Shown one piece after another: positions 1 to 11,369 of a stretch of DNA of 64,000 nt. Each line of letters opens with the position of its first letter. Positions within the stretch are counted from its first letter, which is position 1. The translations under genes were made by a program, and so were the position numbers. The notes beneath the pieces are model-generated. The model was not told the origin of the DNA, did no database searches, and worked only from the letters and a program-made list of their open reading frames with translations. The stretch is taken from the NCBI RefSeq assembly GCF_036669915.1, contig NC_089316.1:13006743-13070742 (forward strand), written 5' to 3'. Source of the stretch: Pocillopora verrucosa. Its lineage: Eukaryota; Cnidaria; Anthozoa; Scleractinia; Pocilloporidae.

Positions 1-1984
1 GCGAAATGAACCGAACTTCCCTCGTTTTTTCGATCCGCTACCGCCGCCTCGCCGTTTACTACCGTGGGTGCTCCGTTTTACTTATTGAATGCCTGTGACA
101 TGCTATGATTTTCCGGGATAAGTGATGAGTGATTGTAAGAGACAGGAATTTGGTATATAGATGTATACATTTATCAACGGTCATTTCTTTACACTTTATT
201 TTACAAGTTATAAGTTTATTCCAGTGTTTAATTTCTGTTGTAGATGGTTTTGCTTGCGACATAGCTCAACTTATTCACGGTTGCAGCAGGAAAGGCTTCG
301 CATCTGATGTCAGTTTGCGATAAAACACATGTTGGCAATTCAATATGACAGCTTATTGTGGATGTGAAAAAATAATTTTACTTTTTGAAAAAATTAGATT
401 TCAGTAGGGCTCAACAGAGCTAATATTTAATTAGTATTAATTTGTAAAAAATGCTAGGCGTAAGGATAAACAGAAAGTTTCTGTATTTCTCACTTTGCTT
501 TATAACTTTTGCACGATTTATGACACACATTTTGTGTTTGAGTAATAGTTTTTGGGTAAAGCTTTTAAGGATAACAATGTTCACCAGACAATTATATATT
601 GCAAGTTATGATAATTTAAATTTCGAGATAGCATTGAATGACCTTTTACTACGAAGTGACCTGACTACAATGATCACAACTATGACCAGTGAGAAGGTAA
701 TTAAGTACCGCATGTTTCATCATGTCCCTCCTCCTGCAGAGTAGTATTTAGAGGAGAAATTAAGAGAGGGGTCCAGGTAGACCCACTTCATTATTTGACA
801 AAGGTCAGGGTACCCAGAGACGATGTCAATATTGCTATCGGGAGCAGGCTCCCATTAGTTTGACTTCCCCCAACTCTTCCCTTCCTTCCGGCTTAACCTT
901 GAAGCCGCCACATCAGTATAACCTAATGTTAGCTTATGCTATTGATCAAATTTTTGTTCATTAGATTTCAGAATCGTTTTTGTAGCATTGCATTTCTCAA
1001 AGAATATTTTTTGTGTCGAACTAAAATGTTTACCACTCAGAAGTAGCATTTTAAGTTTGATAGCAAAATGAAAGGCCAATAACAGTGGGTAAAAATGTGA
1101 CAAAGGTCGGCTTGCATCGTTTCTGAAGTCTTTGTTCTTTAACCAGCGTTCGAAACCATTGCATAAGACAAGGGCAGAGAAGGCTCTGCGGACGAGATTA
1201 AAGATTGAGATCGAGGATTTTCCTACCGATCAGTTTCTATTTGTTATTTTCTTATATCTTGGGTAATCACTCAGGAAGGAGGTACGCTTGCAGTTATATT
1301 AGTATGGGTGGTGGCAATCGCTTCGACATCCTCTCTTGTCATACTAGGTAACTAGGCCGCATTTTAAAGGCCCCACTTTTTCACTCACAGCAAATAATAA
1401 TTTTCTTCATTCAAACGACACAGTTAATAGTAGTCATTTTAAGGACATTGGCAGATGTAGACAAATACTCTTGATAGCGGAGAAAAAAAAAAAAGGATAT
1501 AAGGGACTAACAGGGTGGAGCCCTAAAAGGCACACGGTAACGTTCTTAGTTCTCGAACAAAAACGAATAAATGCACGTAGTTCTCTAAATCTAAATTTTA
1601 AGCTTCAGATAATGTTATTGAATCAATGCTTGTGGAGAGGAAATATTGGGGAATCTAGTTTGCAACGCAAATATGTTAATAATAATTTATTTCAGTTTTG
1701 AAAATCGGGGGAAAATGGGATGGGCACTAGAATTGTAAAATGATTATGAACAATAATAAGATTCTAACTATGTTAAATTTTGAACAATTGATTTTCACTT
1801 ATGAACGATGATAAGATTGTAACTATATGTTAAAATTTAATCAATTCATTTTCACTTACTGTGATTTTAATGTACACTGAATAAACTATGTTAACCCTTG
1901 TTATATGTTCATTCCATGTGTCCTGAAATTGCATTCATAATGATAGAGCAATCGTCAATTTTGTGTCTAAGAAATCCGGGATTG
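1..1984. other. Non-coding stretch, no gene recognised
   Basis: I see no reading frame here with recognisable protein character. The open frames are short and A/T-rich and lack family motifs. The first 80 bases are somewhat GC-richer than what follows, which could be the edge of a promoter or first exon lying outside the window, but nothing supports this directly. There is a short poly-A run near 1484-1493. Confidence 0.5.
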
Positions 1985-2170
1985 CGTTACATTAGTTTCC
2001 TCTGTGATTGGTCCAGAAAACTCGCGCCATCCCCTTAACCAATCAGATGCAAAACTAAAACCAATCGTGACTTGGTCATTCGCGTTTTCCCGCGCTTCAA
2101 GCAGTTTGCATGTTTTCACTCTGTGTTCTCATTGGCTAATAACAACGTTTACCTTTATTCTGCCCAATAG
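1985..2170. promoter_or_regulatory. CCAAT-box cluster with E2F-like and octamer-like motifs
   Basis: Five CCAAT boxes in either orientation lie within about 165 bp: ATTGG at 2007, CCAAT at 2039 and 2061, ATTGG at 2131 and CCAAT at 2164. An E2F-like TTTTCCCGCGC is at 2085-2095. Octamer-like ATGCAAA (2047) and TTTGCAT (2105) lie between them. This combination is typical of cell-cycle or histone-type promoters in animals, but I find no coding exon close by that it would serve. It could also be a promoter for a non-coding RNA, or chance clustering. Confidence 0.3.
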
Positions 2171-2530
2171 AAAACTGCCCTAATGTTTGTGTAATCTTAC
2201 TTCCAACTTAGTGAACTTTTTAAAATTACAATTTTTTTAATGTTGGTAATTATTTTAGGTTGAAACAACTGCGTTGTGGTTCGATCTTTAAACCAGATGT
2301 CAAAGCTCAGCAGTTTATCTTTTTGTTCGACTTTGTTTCTCTGCAAGAATTAGCTGGCGCTGGGTTTTTTAGGAGGAAGGGGGGGAGAGGAAAGTTACTC
2401 TGATTTTATTCGACTGGATCTATACACTCATCTGTACAATGCATCAATCGTTCTCACTATCTCGCAATCGAAAATTGAACTGTAAAAAAGGCTTGCTTTC
2501 TGCCCCACATGTGAGTAATGCAAACATCTG

Positions 2531-2680
2531 AGCCCAGTTTTTCAAAAGGCAGATAACGCTATCCAACAGATAAGTCGCTCTCCAGCGGCTGTTATCAAAA
2601 TGTACTGCGCTATCCATCGAAAAGAGATTTATCCAGCGCGGATATTGTTATCCAACCCTCGAACAACCGGATGGCTGGGT
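2531..2680. repeat. Small foldback (MITE-like) element
   Basis: A segment of about 150 bp has inverted ends. The left end reads AGCCCAGTTTTTCAAAAGG followed by GATAACGCTATCC. The reverse complement of the right end reads CCCAGCCATCCGGTTGTTCG followed by GGATAACAATATCC. GGATAA/TTATCC motifs recur inside. It resembles an abundant non-autonomous foldback repeat family that I associate with cnidarian genomes; the family assignment is from memory and not checked. Confidence 0.45.
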
Positions 2681-2828
2681 GTCTAATCTCGCTAGAAAAT
2701 GATTAGTTACTCCCGTAGCTCACCAGCTAACTATTATACAATGGAACCGAGACTTCAAAGGAATCGTCATATTCATGGATTAGAATGGGTGTGAAGAAAT
2801 GCGCTAACTTTAAAGCAATGTCAGGAAG

Positions 2829-3025
2829 AGACAGAAAGACAGACAGATAGACAGACAGGCAGGCAGGTAGGCTGGCAGACTGACAGACGGACGGACAGAC
2901 AGACAAACAAGCAGGCTCACAGACAGACAGACAGACGGACAGACGGACAGACAGACTGACAAACAGACAGGTAGGCAGGCAGACAGACAGGCAGGCAGGT
3001 AGGCAGGCAGGTAGGCAGACAGACA
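2829..3025. repeat. Tetranucleotide microsatellite (GACA/GGCA/GGTA)
   Basis: About 200 bp of degenerate four-base repeats, mostly GACA with GGCA and GGTA variants. The reverse strand gives artificial Cys/Leu/Ser-rich open frames of about 100 codons, which are repeat translations rather than genes. Confidence 0.95.
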
Positions 3026-3206
3026 AAACTCCCAGCAGCTGGATAGGGCGAGTGTGCGTTGACCTCTAAAGAGAAAATTCAAAGGAAATAATATCGATTT
3101 GATGTATGTTGTACTAACAACCACAGTCAATTCCCATGGACTTTCTAAGATAACAGTGTTGGGAAAAAAGAAACTTGCAACTTACTAATTAGCTAAGCAG
3201 TCTGAC

Positions 3207-3212
3207 TTTATT
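3207..3212 (-). other. Candidate poly(A) signal of cGLR copy 1
   Basis: AATAAA on the minus strand, about 195 bases beyond the stop codon of the minus-strand gene ending at 3406. Position and orientation fit a 3' end signal, but no transcript evidence is available. Confidence 0.35.
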
Positions 3213-3405
3213 TGAATGAAATAGGAAGTGGTTATTATTTAGCACTTACAACCTAGGTTATAACAAATTTTAAAGGACTTACCAAATAACTGATTTGGCA
3301 AAATAATTGTATGTGAATTTTTGATGGACTCAATGAAAATTTAATGACAAGTACCACTCAACTAAAACAGTGTCAACGATAAGTTCATTCATAGAGTCCT
3401 CTCTG

Positions 3406-4443
3406 CTATTCAAGTATTTTGTTTCGCTCTACTTCGCTGTTGAGGATTCGTTTCAGACGATACGCCATATTCCCAACAACCACCGGGTTGGGGATCTCAT
3501 CCAAGAGGTTTACTTCAGGAAGCCAGTAATTTGGCAGGTTTCCTTTCTCCAGGAAAGCTTGCAATGCAGCCAAGAATCCGACAAAGTGTTCCCCCAGTGA
3601 ATTCCTTCCATTCCAATTGGAAGGCTTCTCTTCTATGTAGTGCATGAAGGCTGTCTTCAGGTAGTATGACCTCAGTTGTCCCAGAGATGTTCTCTCCCTA
3701 TTGACGATGGTCTTCACAATCCTCAGGAGCTCGTGTCTGCAACCACGGTCATCTTTATCCATGCGCTTCAGCAGCTTTTTTTCCTCCAGTGAAAATGACC
3801 GCCTCCAAAGCCGTTCATCTCTAGTGTGTCGCTTTGCCACGAAATATTCATCCGTCCCAATTTGAAAGCAAGGAACGAGATCCGCTGACAAAAGCTTCCA
3901 CCCGGTTCCTTCGCTGAAGATATCCAGTTGAACAGAAGGCCCATGTTGACGTACAACGAAGTCGAGGTTGGACCCCGGCGAATTTTCTCTTAAATCTGTA
4001 ACTGCTCGTGAAACAAGACTGAAGAACCAGCGCTCGCGGAGTCGTCCGGGAATTATGTACCCCTCTGAACTAACATACCTGCGAAGTTTCGAGTCCACGG
4101 TTGCTTTGAGTCGCACGTAGCCTGGGAAGCTTGTTTCTTCCTTCATTACCTCAGGATCGCCCCAAAACCAAGGCTTCGACGTCTTCAGTACTACCATGAC
4201 ATCTACTTCATCGGCAGCTTCAGTTTTCAGTCTCTCGTACACGCTGCCGGTATACTGCAAATTCAGTATCGGAAGCTCGGAATTCTGTCGACAGTACTCC
4301 ATGATCCGGTCCTTAATATAGTCTTTCACTAACTTTCTGGTGCGAGTCATGTCTTCCTCAGAAATCTTCACATGCCTCACCGAGAAAGCTCTGAGTTTTC
4401 TCGTTAAGGTGTCGTCTTGTACCAACCAATCCCAAATCCACAT
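3406..4443 (-). CDS. cGAS-like receptor / Mab-21 family nucleotidyltransferase, copy 1 (intact)
   Basis: A single-exon frame of 345 residues covers a complete Mab-21/cGAS-like fold. The nucleotidyltransferase signature is visible as TGSVYERLK (Gly66-Ser67) followed by DEVDVMVVL, placing metal-binding acids at Glu79 and Asp81. The third acid is most likely Asp188 in LLSADLVPCF. The C-terminal Mab-21 helical part is present: CRHELLRIVK, SYYLKTAFMHYI, and NYWLPEVNLL near the end. The vertebrate cGAS zinc-thumb pattern (H-x5-CC-x6-C) is absent, as in invertebrate cGAS-like receptors. Known family members make cyclic dinucleotides or related signals after sensing nucleic acid and act through STING; coral members with activity have been reported. 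The ligand and product here are inferred, not shown. Only the first 12 or so residues differ in kind from copy 2. Alternatives are a catalytically silent Mab-21-like protein, or a short upstream exon. Confidence 0.85.
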   Translation of the reverse strand: MWIWDWLVQDDTLTRKLRAFSVRHVKISEEDMTRTRKLVKDYIKDRIMEYCRQNSELPILNLQYTGSVYERLKTEAADEVDVMVVLKTSKPWFWGDPEVMKEETSFPGYVRLKATVDSKLRRYVSSEGYIIPGRLRERWFFSLVSRAVTDLRENSPGSNLDFVVRQHGPSVQLDIFSEGTGWKLLSADLVPCFQIGTDEYFVAKRHTRDERLWRRSFSLEEKKLLKRMDKDDRGCRHELLRIVKTIVNRERTSLGQLRSYYLKTAFMHYIEEKPSNWNGRNSLGEHFVGFLAALQAFLEKGNLPNYWLPEVNLLDEIPNPVVVGNMAYRLKRILNSEVERNKILE

Positions 4444-5389
4444 GGTTGTCTAAAGCACGGAAAGAATAGAAATGAACAATCACTCCTAGCGCTCGTTAGA
4501 TCCCGTTAGATTTCAAATAGCCCACGAATCGCCTAGCGCCAAACTGGTTCTAACCAGTCTCAACTTAGACACATTGAGTGGAAAATAATCTTGAAATTTT
4601 CCGAATTTCGATTTACTTATGAACGCCTCCTAACCTTCTGATGATTGAAAGTGTTTGAACAAGCGGTATTCGAAGTTTACGCAATTTCCAACCATAATGA
4701 AAGACATATATAATTCGTGATTCGCCTATCGGTAAAGAGCCTGAATCCAAAACGAATCAATATCTTTTAAACCGGACTTGACTATAACACGCGCCACTAT
4801 AATTTCAAATCCAAGAAAAGTTAAAGGGCATCAAGTAAACTCTTTCCGAGACAAATATTTAAATGTTGTTCGATCCAGCTCATCGACAAGCACAAAACGT
4901 TTCCATGATGTACAAATTTATTGCCATAAAACCAAGCAAGGGAAGCGAACAAGGGTAGCTTCAATTAAAAGAAAACAAACAAGAACCCAATTCAATTTGA
5001 CGTTTTTCAAATTCAATCCAATTGAAAGGTGTTGCACATTTACACTTGTGTGACTATGTGGTGGCGGACGAAGGAAACAATCATTACTGCCACTCGTGCA
5101 CACTTAATGGTGCACAATCTCCTGACAAAGGTCAACATTGGGCGAAGGACGCCTTCCAGTCTCTACTGCAAGAAGACTTAACTTGGACCGCATAATTTTT
5201 AGAACACGTGTTCCTTTAAGTGTCTAATATTGAACGCATGGCTCAGTCCATTTTGTAAAAGCTCTATCTTCTAACATGTTTTTTAGAGCAATCTAACCAC
5301 GTAATAATCTCTCACTGCGAAAAGGAATTTTTCCGGAAAAACTTAACATCGCTATAATTCAGTTTCCATCTACAAAGCAGAGGATCCTA
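4444..5389. other. Upstream flank of cGLR copy 1, no gene recognised
   Basis: This presumably holds the promoter of the minus-strand cGLR gene. I see no TATA or CCAAT arrangement that I trust. Open frames at 4778-5053 and 4918-5103 have no family features. Confidence 0.4.
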
Positions 5390-6790
5390 CCTTTTTCCGA
5401 AACAATAGTCATATAGTAACGCTGTCAGTTTGGATTTCGGAAAATCACTCGACATTACACACGCTTATTTATTTGGTAGATAATACTGCTTCTGCAATCG
5501 GCCAACACGAAACGGTTGGTGTCTTCTTAGATCTTTCCAAAGCTTTCGAAAAATCTCCTTTCCAAATAGGAACACTATGGTATCCGTGACGTGGCTCTAC
5601 AGTGGTTTAAAAGCTACTTTTCTTGCCGCCAGTAGTTTGCCCAATTCAATCAAACTTGTTCTTCGATGCAAACAATCAAGTGTGGTGTCCCTCAAGATTC
5701 TATTGCAGGCCTATTATAGTTTTTCTGTACATAAATGACCTCCCAAATGCCTCTGAATTAACAGATCCTAGGCTTTTTACTGATGACACTAGCCTTATAT
5801 TTTCCTCTCACTCAAACCCACATTGCTTAGAATCCATACTTAATGATAAAGTTCAAATTATTGATGCTTGGCTCAAATGTAATAAGCTTTCAGTTATTAA
5901 AAAGAAACCTAACTTCATCATTTTTTAAACCCAGACAGAAGAAATTTAACTCCAGCATTTCTCTCTCCTTTGGAGGTAAACCCCTAAAACAGTCCAATAC
6001 AATTAAATTTCTATCTATACTGACGATCATCTCACCCGTAAATACCATATCAGCTATGCAAGTAAACATATAGCTAAATCAAAAGGAAATATACCGATTG
6101 AGGTCTCGCTTTTTCCTATCCTCTAAAACCAAACTCACTTTGAACTACACTTTAATTTATCCCTACATCGTCTATTGCAACCCTGCCTGGTCGTCCACAA
6201 ACGTACCTAACTTAAATCGAATTTATTTTTTCGCAAAAGCGAGCTCAAACCAACTCAGACTGTTGAGAACACCTTTCTCCTTTATTCGCAAAACTAGAAA
6301 TGTTAGATGTTTTCCAAGTCAGTACGTTTGAAATGGCCAAATTCATGTTTCATTATAAATAAAAGTATTTATTGCCCCCCATTGCTTCTCCCATCTTTTT
6401 GTTACAAATAGCCAAACTCACTGCTATGGTACCAGAACTGCCAGTAATTAACGTAGGCACTTGTGTCGTACAAATCTCAAGCAATTAACAATTCTTTACC
6501 AAGGTCCTAAATTTAGAACTCTCTTCATGTTTCAGTCCCTCTTTAGTCAAATCTTCTTAGCTTTAAGACAAAATCCAAAAGTTTTTACCTATATAAACAC
6601 TGAATTGGCCAAGCAGCACATTCGCAGCACTTATCCTTTCCCAAATACATTTTATTGTAAGTGACACGGCTTCTCCCATAAGCCTGGTGGCTTTTTGGGT
6701 CTCGCCGCCTTCCACAAATCATAACGCTGTGGATAATTTTTTTTTTCGGATTGTTAAAAAGGCATAAAAACAAGAACAAAAATGATGAAA
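5390..6790 (+). mobile_element. Degraded non-LTR retrotransposon (LINE, jockey/CR1-like) with reverse transcriptase remnants
   Basis: Reverse transcriptase motifs appear in order on the plus strand across several frames: QFGFRK then HSTLHTL near 5425-5465, GVFLDLSKAF near 5519-5546 (motif A, first catalytic Asp), YINDLP near 5731, and FTDDTSL near 5777 (motif C, usually F/YADDT). The 3' part continues through LNYTLIYPYIVYCNPAWSS (about 6131-6190) and a C-terminal segment ending near 6560 (TNLKQLTILYQGPK). Frameshifts and stops break it throughout, so it is a dead copy. The 3' portion recurs in inverted orientation at 26.9-27.7 kb and 41.8-42.5 kb. Confidence 0.8.
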
Positions 6791-7729
6791 ATTCCTTATT
6801 TAGACTACTTTCACAGTATCCTTATCACTTATCAAAAGGATATCCTTGCATAGTAAAATTCGATATTCTATTTAACAAACTCATTAGCTTGTAGCAGACT
6901 CTTTGGCCGATGTTTTTGAAGCGTTTCTCCCAAAATAGATAATCACCTAAGTATATTCCTAATTATATTTGTGCTGCTACCAAGTTTGACCTCCATGCAA
7001 TATGTTGCGATCTCAACGATTGAAGTCAAGTTGTCTCTCATTTAACAATACGTCGTGTTACATGAAATTGAGTGTACAAAGCATAAATACTCGTGAAATT
7101 CGCCTACTTGATCTGGTCACACCCTACAAAAGCTTTCCCTCATAAAAATTGATCTGACACGTGCATTTGAATTATTTATTTTTAAGACTGATGTTTAAAT
7201 TCACGTGAAAGCCGCGTATTACCACAAAACGATTTCATCAAACTAACTAAGGAGCTATCCTTGCTCTTGTTTATTTTCGAGGAGCCCTTGCCACTGAGAA
7301 ATTCACAATAACATATTAAAAAAAAATTGTGACATCTTTAAGACAATGAAATGAAATTATACAACTCCAGCCATGCGGCTGAACAAGCCACGAAGTTGGC
7401 GCGCACGTTTTCGGTAAAACATGCTTCAGATGAAATTCCAAGCATTTAAAAGAAATAGCAAAAGACTTACCTTACTTTTCAAAGTTTTGAAAGTCGATGG
7501 AGTGAAACTGTGGAGAAGAAAACCGCTAGATAAGAAAATGAATTGTTACTTGCTTCCAACCACAACAGCTCAACGGCTTTGTAACCGCTTAATTTTGCCT
7601 GTAAGCACTTCCGGTTTTTCTCGGAAAGTTCACCGGAACTGCGCCTCTTGTCTTTCAACGGAAAACACAAAGGTCATGACAAAGAACGATGTTGATCTTA
7701 ACCATTGATTTGCAAACAATAGGTGATTA
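6063..7729. repeat. Inverted copy of the 26.06-27.66 kb block
   Basis: Reading this block forwards gives the reverse complement of 27655 down to 26061: LINE 3' end, then a non-coding stretch, then the segment near 7421-7729. The same order occurs near 41.0-42.5 kb. The matching edges I can see by eye are near 6063/27655 and 7729/26061. In both places the LINE end lies toward a cGLR gene, so cGLR copy 1 plus this block mirrors the copy 3 and copy 4 arrangement. Confidence 0.65.
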
Positions 7730-8889
7730 ACGAAAATCGTGCACCTTTAAGAAAACCACGACAGCGATTGCAACGAGGTGGTGAAACAAAAGCTCAGCAA
7801 GTCCCTCCTGAACTTTTAAACATTTCCCGACCATCCTCTGCAAAACAACGGTTGAAATCGCTTAATTTAATTTATTCAGTCTAGAAAGGAGAACCCCGAC
7901 GGCAAATATATTTACGTTTCTTACTTGGAACTCTCGGCAGCATTGCCTAGTTTTCCTAGAGGGGAGATCTGGCGCAAGAAAAAGCGGTCACATCGAGCTT
8001 CCTGTAGAGTGCTTAGAAGAATTGACAAATAAATTTTAAGCGATGTGTTCACAAGCGACGGATAATTTCAAGTGATGAATTCCTAATTCCTCATGCCAGG
8101 TTGCGTAGACATAATTTTCCGAGAACCACCCGACTTTTCTGAAAAAAGCGGAAGTAAACTCTTATTGGTCAAGCTTACCTTTGAGCTGACTCTTTGTTCA
8201 TCACCTCGCATTCAATATAATATACTAACCAAGTTTTAAGGACCTTCTGATTCTGCTCGCTTAGTATAAGGAAAACCCTTGCGATTTACACCGTTCAAAG
8301 CATCAGGTAGGTTATGAGGTATTATACTAAGTGAATCATTTCAAGTAGCAAGGCCTGTATCGACTCTTTGTCGAAATGAGTAAGTAAAACAATGAAATTA
8401 GTACGATGAATGAATTTGACTTAGTCATGGCTATATGTTGTTATCGAAAAGAACCGCACACTATCCGTTCATCTTACCTTCACGCAGAATCGGCAGTTTA
8501 TAAGGGAGATAAATCCATCCTTTTAAAAAATATCCGAAGTTGCTGAAATCTTATGCTGCCATTTTAAGAGTTTTAATAATCGTACTAGATTAAATGCCCC
8601 TCGACGCAAATTACAGAGCGGCCATTTTCAATTAAAGATGAATCTATCGTATTGTCTCGTATTGTATGCCAGAAGGTTTGTCGAGGAGTGAGCGCTCCAT
8701 AACAAGCTCACACGGCTGTATTTAAGAGAAATTTTTACTTAGAAAGTCAATGTTTGCATATTCTCTTCGAATTCTGGACAAGCTTTTGTTTCCCTTCGCC
8801 ACCGACCTGTCCGAAACACATGCTTCTTCAGAGGCAACTTGGGCGATTAGACGTTTGTTAAATTTTACAATATCAGTTCAATTGGTTCC
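7730..8889. other. Upstream flank of cGLR copy 2, no gene recognised
   Basis: I see no coding signal. Copies 3 and 4 do not share this sequence, because a LINE fragment sits directly against their 5' ends. It is therefore the only candidate for an original plus-strand cGLR promoter in the window. A lone CTTATTGGTC (CCAAT in reverse) is at about 8161. Confidence 0.4.
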
Positions 8890-8961
8890 TTGCTTACGGT
8901 GATATTTAGATATTTCAGAGACAAAATTTATTTGTCAATGTCGTCTTTCATGTATCAGGTC

Positions 8962-9993
8962 ATGGCAGTGGCTGAGGCAAGAAGAAGAGATGCTTCAAAT
9001 TTAACGGGGAAACTTCGTGCTTTCTCTGTAAAGTATGTCAAAATTTCCGAGGACGACATGGCCCGCGCCAGACGCTTGGTGACTGATTACGTCCAAGGTC
9101 AAGTCATGGTGTTTTGCAAACAGCGCTCGTCTCTTCCAATACTAAAACTGGAGTATACCGGCAGTGTGTACGAGAGGCTGAAGACTGAAGCCGCCGATGA
9201 AGTAGATGTCATGGTAGTTTTGAAAACGACAAGGAGAGAGATCGAGGTTGTTGGATCCGGAATATCTGGCTATGTTCGCCTCATGGCAAGAGGTGACTCT
9301 GTGTTCCGTAGGTATGCAAGTCAGGAAGGTTATATCGACCCTGTGCGCCTTCGAAATAGTTGGTTTCACAGCCTCGTTGTCCAAGCAGTAAATAATTTTG
9401 ACGCTAAATCACCATTCTCTGAAGTCCGTCTGGAGGTTCGTTACCACGGGCCAGCGGTACAGCTTGACATTTGCAGGAGAGGAACTAACGAGAAGTTGTT
9501 ATCGGTTGATCTCGTTCCTTGCTTCCAACTAGGGGAGAGCTGCTATGTCGCGAAGCCTTACAACGGGAGTTACCCTGTTTCTAATCACGAGCTCCTGTGG
9601 AGGCAGTCGTTCTCGTTACAGGAGAAGCAGATCCTAGAGTACATGGACAGAGATGGTGGCTGTAGGCACGAGCTCCTCCGAATTGTGAAAACCGTTGTTA
9701 AAAAGCAGGCGACATCTTTACCACTGGAGTCATACTACTTGAAGACCGCCTTCTTGCACTACATAAAGGGAGAAGGTCTGAAAAACTGGGTGAGCGGAGA
9801 CGCACTGGGGAACCATTTCCTTGGGTTTCTTAGAGCATTGCAGATTTTTCTGGAGAGAAGAAATCTTCCGCACTATTGGTTACCTGGTGTGAACCTCCTG
9901 GATGACATCGCTCAAGTGGTTACCAGAAATATGGCATATCGGCTTCAAGCAATTCTTAATAGCGAGGCAGAAAGGAATAAAATTATTTCTTGA
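8962..9993 (+). CDS. cGAS-like receptor / Mab-21 family nucleotidyltransferase, copy 2 (intact)
   Basis: An uninterrupted frame encodes 343 residues from the chosen Met (MAVAEARRRD). The frame is open 24 residues further, to 8890. I prefer 8962 because the length then matches copy 1, homology to the other copies begins here, and ATGG gives a good context. TGSVYERLK (Gly67-Ser68) and DEVDVMVVL (Glu80, Asp82) form the catalytic site, with Asp183 in SVDLVPCFQL as the third metal ligand. CRHELLRIVK, SYYLKTAFLHYI and HYWLPGVNLL mark the C-terminal helical region. No zinc thumb is visible. The likely role is cytosolic nucleic-acid sensing and synthesis of a nucleotide second messenger, inferred from the family. 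It converges on the adhesion GPCR gene ending at 12244. This is the only intact cGLR inside the triplicated cassette. Confidence 0.87.
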   Translation: MAVAEARRRDASNLTGKLRAFSVKYVKISEDDMARARRLVTDYVQGQVMVFCKQRSSLPILKLEYTGSVYERLKTEAADEVDVMVVLKTTRREIEVVGSGISGYVRLMARGDSVFRRYASQEGYIDPVRLRNSWFHSLVVQAVNNFDAKSPFSEVRLEVRYHGPAVQLDICRRGTNEKLLSVDLVPCFQLGESCYVAKPYNGSYPVSNHELLWRQSFSLQEKQILEYMDRDGGCRHELLRIVKTVVKKQATSLPLESYYLKTAFLHYIKGEGLKNWVSGDALGNHFLGFLRALQIFLERRNLPHYWLPGVNLLDDIAQVVTRNMAYRLQAILNSEAERNKIIS

Positions 9994-10126
9994 AGAGAAG
10001 GACAGATCAGCTGAGACACTCCGAATCTTACTATTTACATTGTAATGCGTATAATTTTGCTTCAGATAATAATCAGTATAACTCGTAACCATAACTGAGT
10101 TAGAGCGGAAAATCGACTAATAGGGC

Positions 10127-10132
10127 AATAAA
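10127..10132 (+). other. Candidate poly(A) signal of cGLR copy 2
   Basis: AATAAA, 134 bases after the stop codon and embedded in a block conserved downstream of copies 2, 3 and 4. Conservation of the flanks supports a shared 3' UTR. Confidence 0.45.
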
Positions 10133-10539
10133 GCGATTTCCATGACAAGGAATGTTGATTGGTAAGGTTCTGTCCCATCGCTGTGGCAAATGTAGCAGGG
10201 TTCAGAGGGTCTACAGCTCATTTAGGCTGTAGTGTTCAAAAAAGTGTTTTCTAACTCAAGCTTAGACCCTCCCTCCCTCCCTCCCCCCCCCCCCCATCAG
10301 AAATTCCTGCACCCGCCCCCCTACATCCTGCATCTGCCATCTGAAATGGGGGGGGGAGGGTAATGTGCTTGCCAAGACTTCGTTGTCATCGAAAGAGTGT
10401 GAAAGGCTTTAATAATGAATTGCGAATTATATGAAATACATGATGCAGATCTAGCTGAATTTTGCAAAGCCGGACAACTCTTCTCACTACTCGTCAATCT
10501 TTTCCCCTGTCCACGTGAAGTCTTGGGATATCTCACTCG

Positions 10540-10910
10540 CTCTACTTTTGGTGCCTCACTAGGCCCGGAGAGAAGGGACGTCCAACATCCCCTCGCATGG
10601 CAAAATAAGTAAATCATAACTGACAACACAGTTTTCTAACCCACCCACTCACCTGTGATCTATTCCGGGAATCCCAAAAGCATCCTGGCTGATAGCCCTA
10701 TCCATGTAGAGTCTAAAATAATTTCCTTGATGGGGCTCCCCTACTTTTGGTGTCCCCTCGGCTTGGAGAGAAAGAGAGTCCCCCTGCCCCTTGCGGGCAA
10801 AAAGAGTAGTCCACAACAGACAGCACAGTTTTCGTTCCCTTCGGAATCTTGCTAGGGGACCCTAAATTCACACTGGCTTATAGCCCTGTCCATGTATAAC
10901 CTGGAGATAG
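10540..10910. repeat. Two degenerate tandem copies of about 190 bp
   Basis: Both halves share GGAGAGAA, then CCCCTCGC or CCCCTTGC, then GACA.CACAGTTTTC, then CTGGCTGATAGCCC or CTGGCTTATAGCCC followed by TATCCATGTAGAG or TGTCCATGTATAA. The same doublet is in unit 2 (about 29090-29460). Unit 3 keeps only the last part (about 43600-43690), consistent with a deletion there. Confidence 0.6.
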
Positions 10911-11369
10911 CCACAGGGTGTATTTAGAAGCTCACTTAATTATTGTAAGACCTACATGTCCGTGACCTTCTCTTTATGGCCATCCAACCAGGCTGATAAG
11001 TATCTGCTCACTGTCGACCACCTTGAAACTTAAAGGTGTATTTAGGAGTTAATTCCATCGTACATAAGGGTCAGAAGCTTCCATCCCCTCCCCCCTTAGG
11101 ACCATAAAAGGCAGATAACTATATAATCCGGATGTTTTGAAGTAAAACTGTACCGAGCAACCTCTTCTTGAGGATACGATATAAAATGCCTACTTGCCAA
11201 ACTACCCACAGAATGTCACAGGGCGACATTATATTTCTTATGTACTTGTTATTTATTTGCTATTATTTTGATCGATACCAATTTTATTTCACAGTCTATT
11301 TGACTAGGTCTACAACTTCTTTCATGGCATATATACGGGAACACATTAAAGAAAAAGAAAATTGTAATT

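Noticed and set aside
2727..3130. Two Cys/Leu/Ser-rich minus-strand open frames of about 100 codons
   Set aside because: They are translations of the GACA/GGCA microsatellite; their sequence is fully explained by the repeat.
10321..10629. Frames of 65-102 codons duplicated at 28899-29171 and 28942-29154
   Set aside because: Their recurrence follows from the DNA duplication. Frames differ in length and lack family features, and they lie in repeat-rich intergenic sequence.
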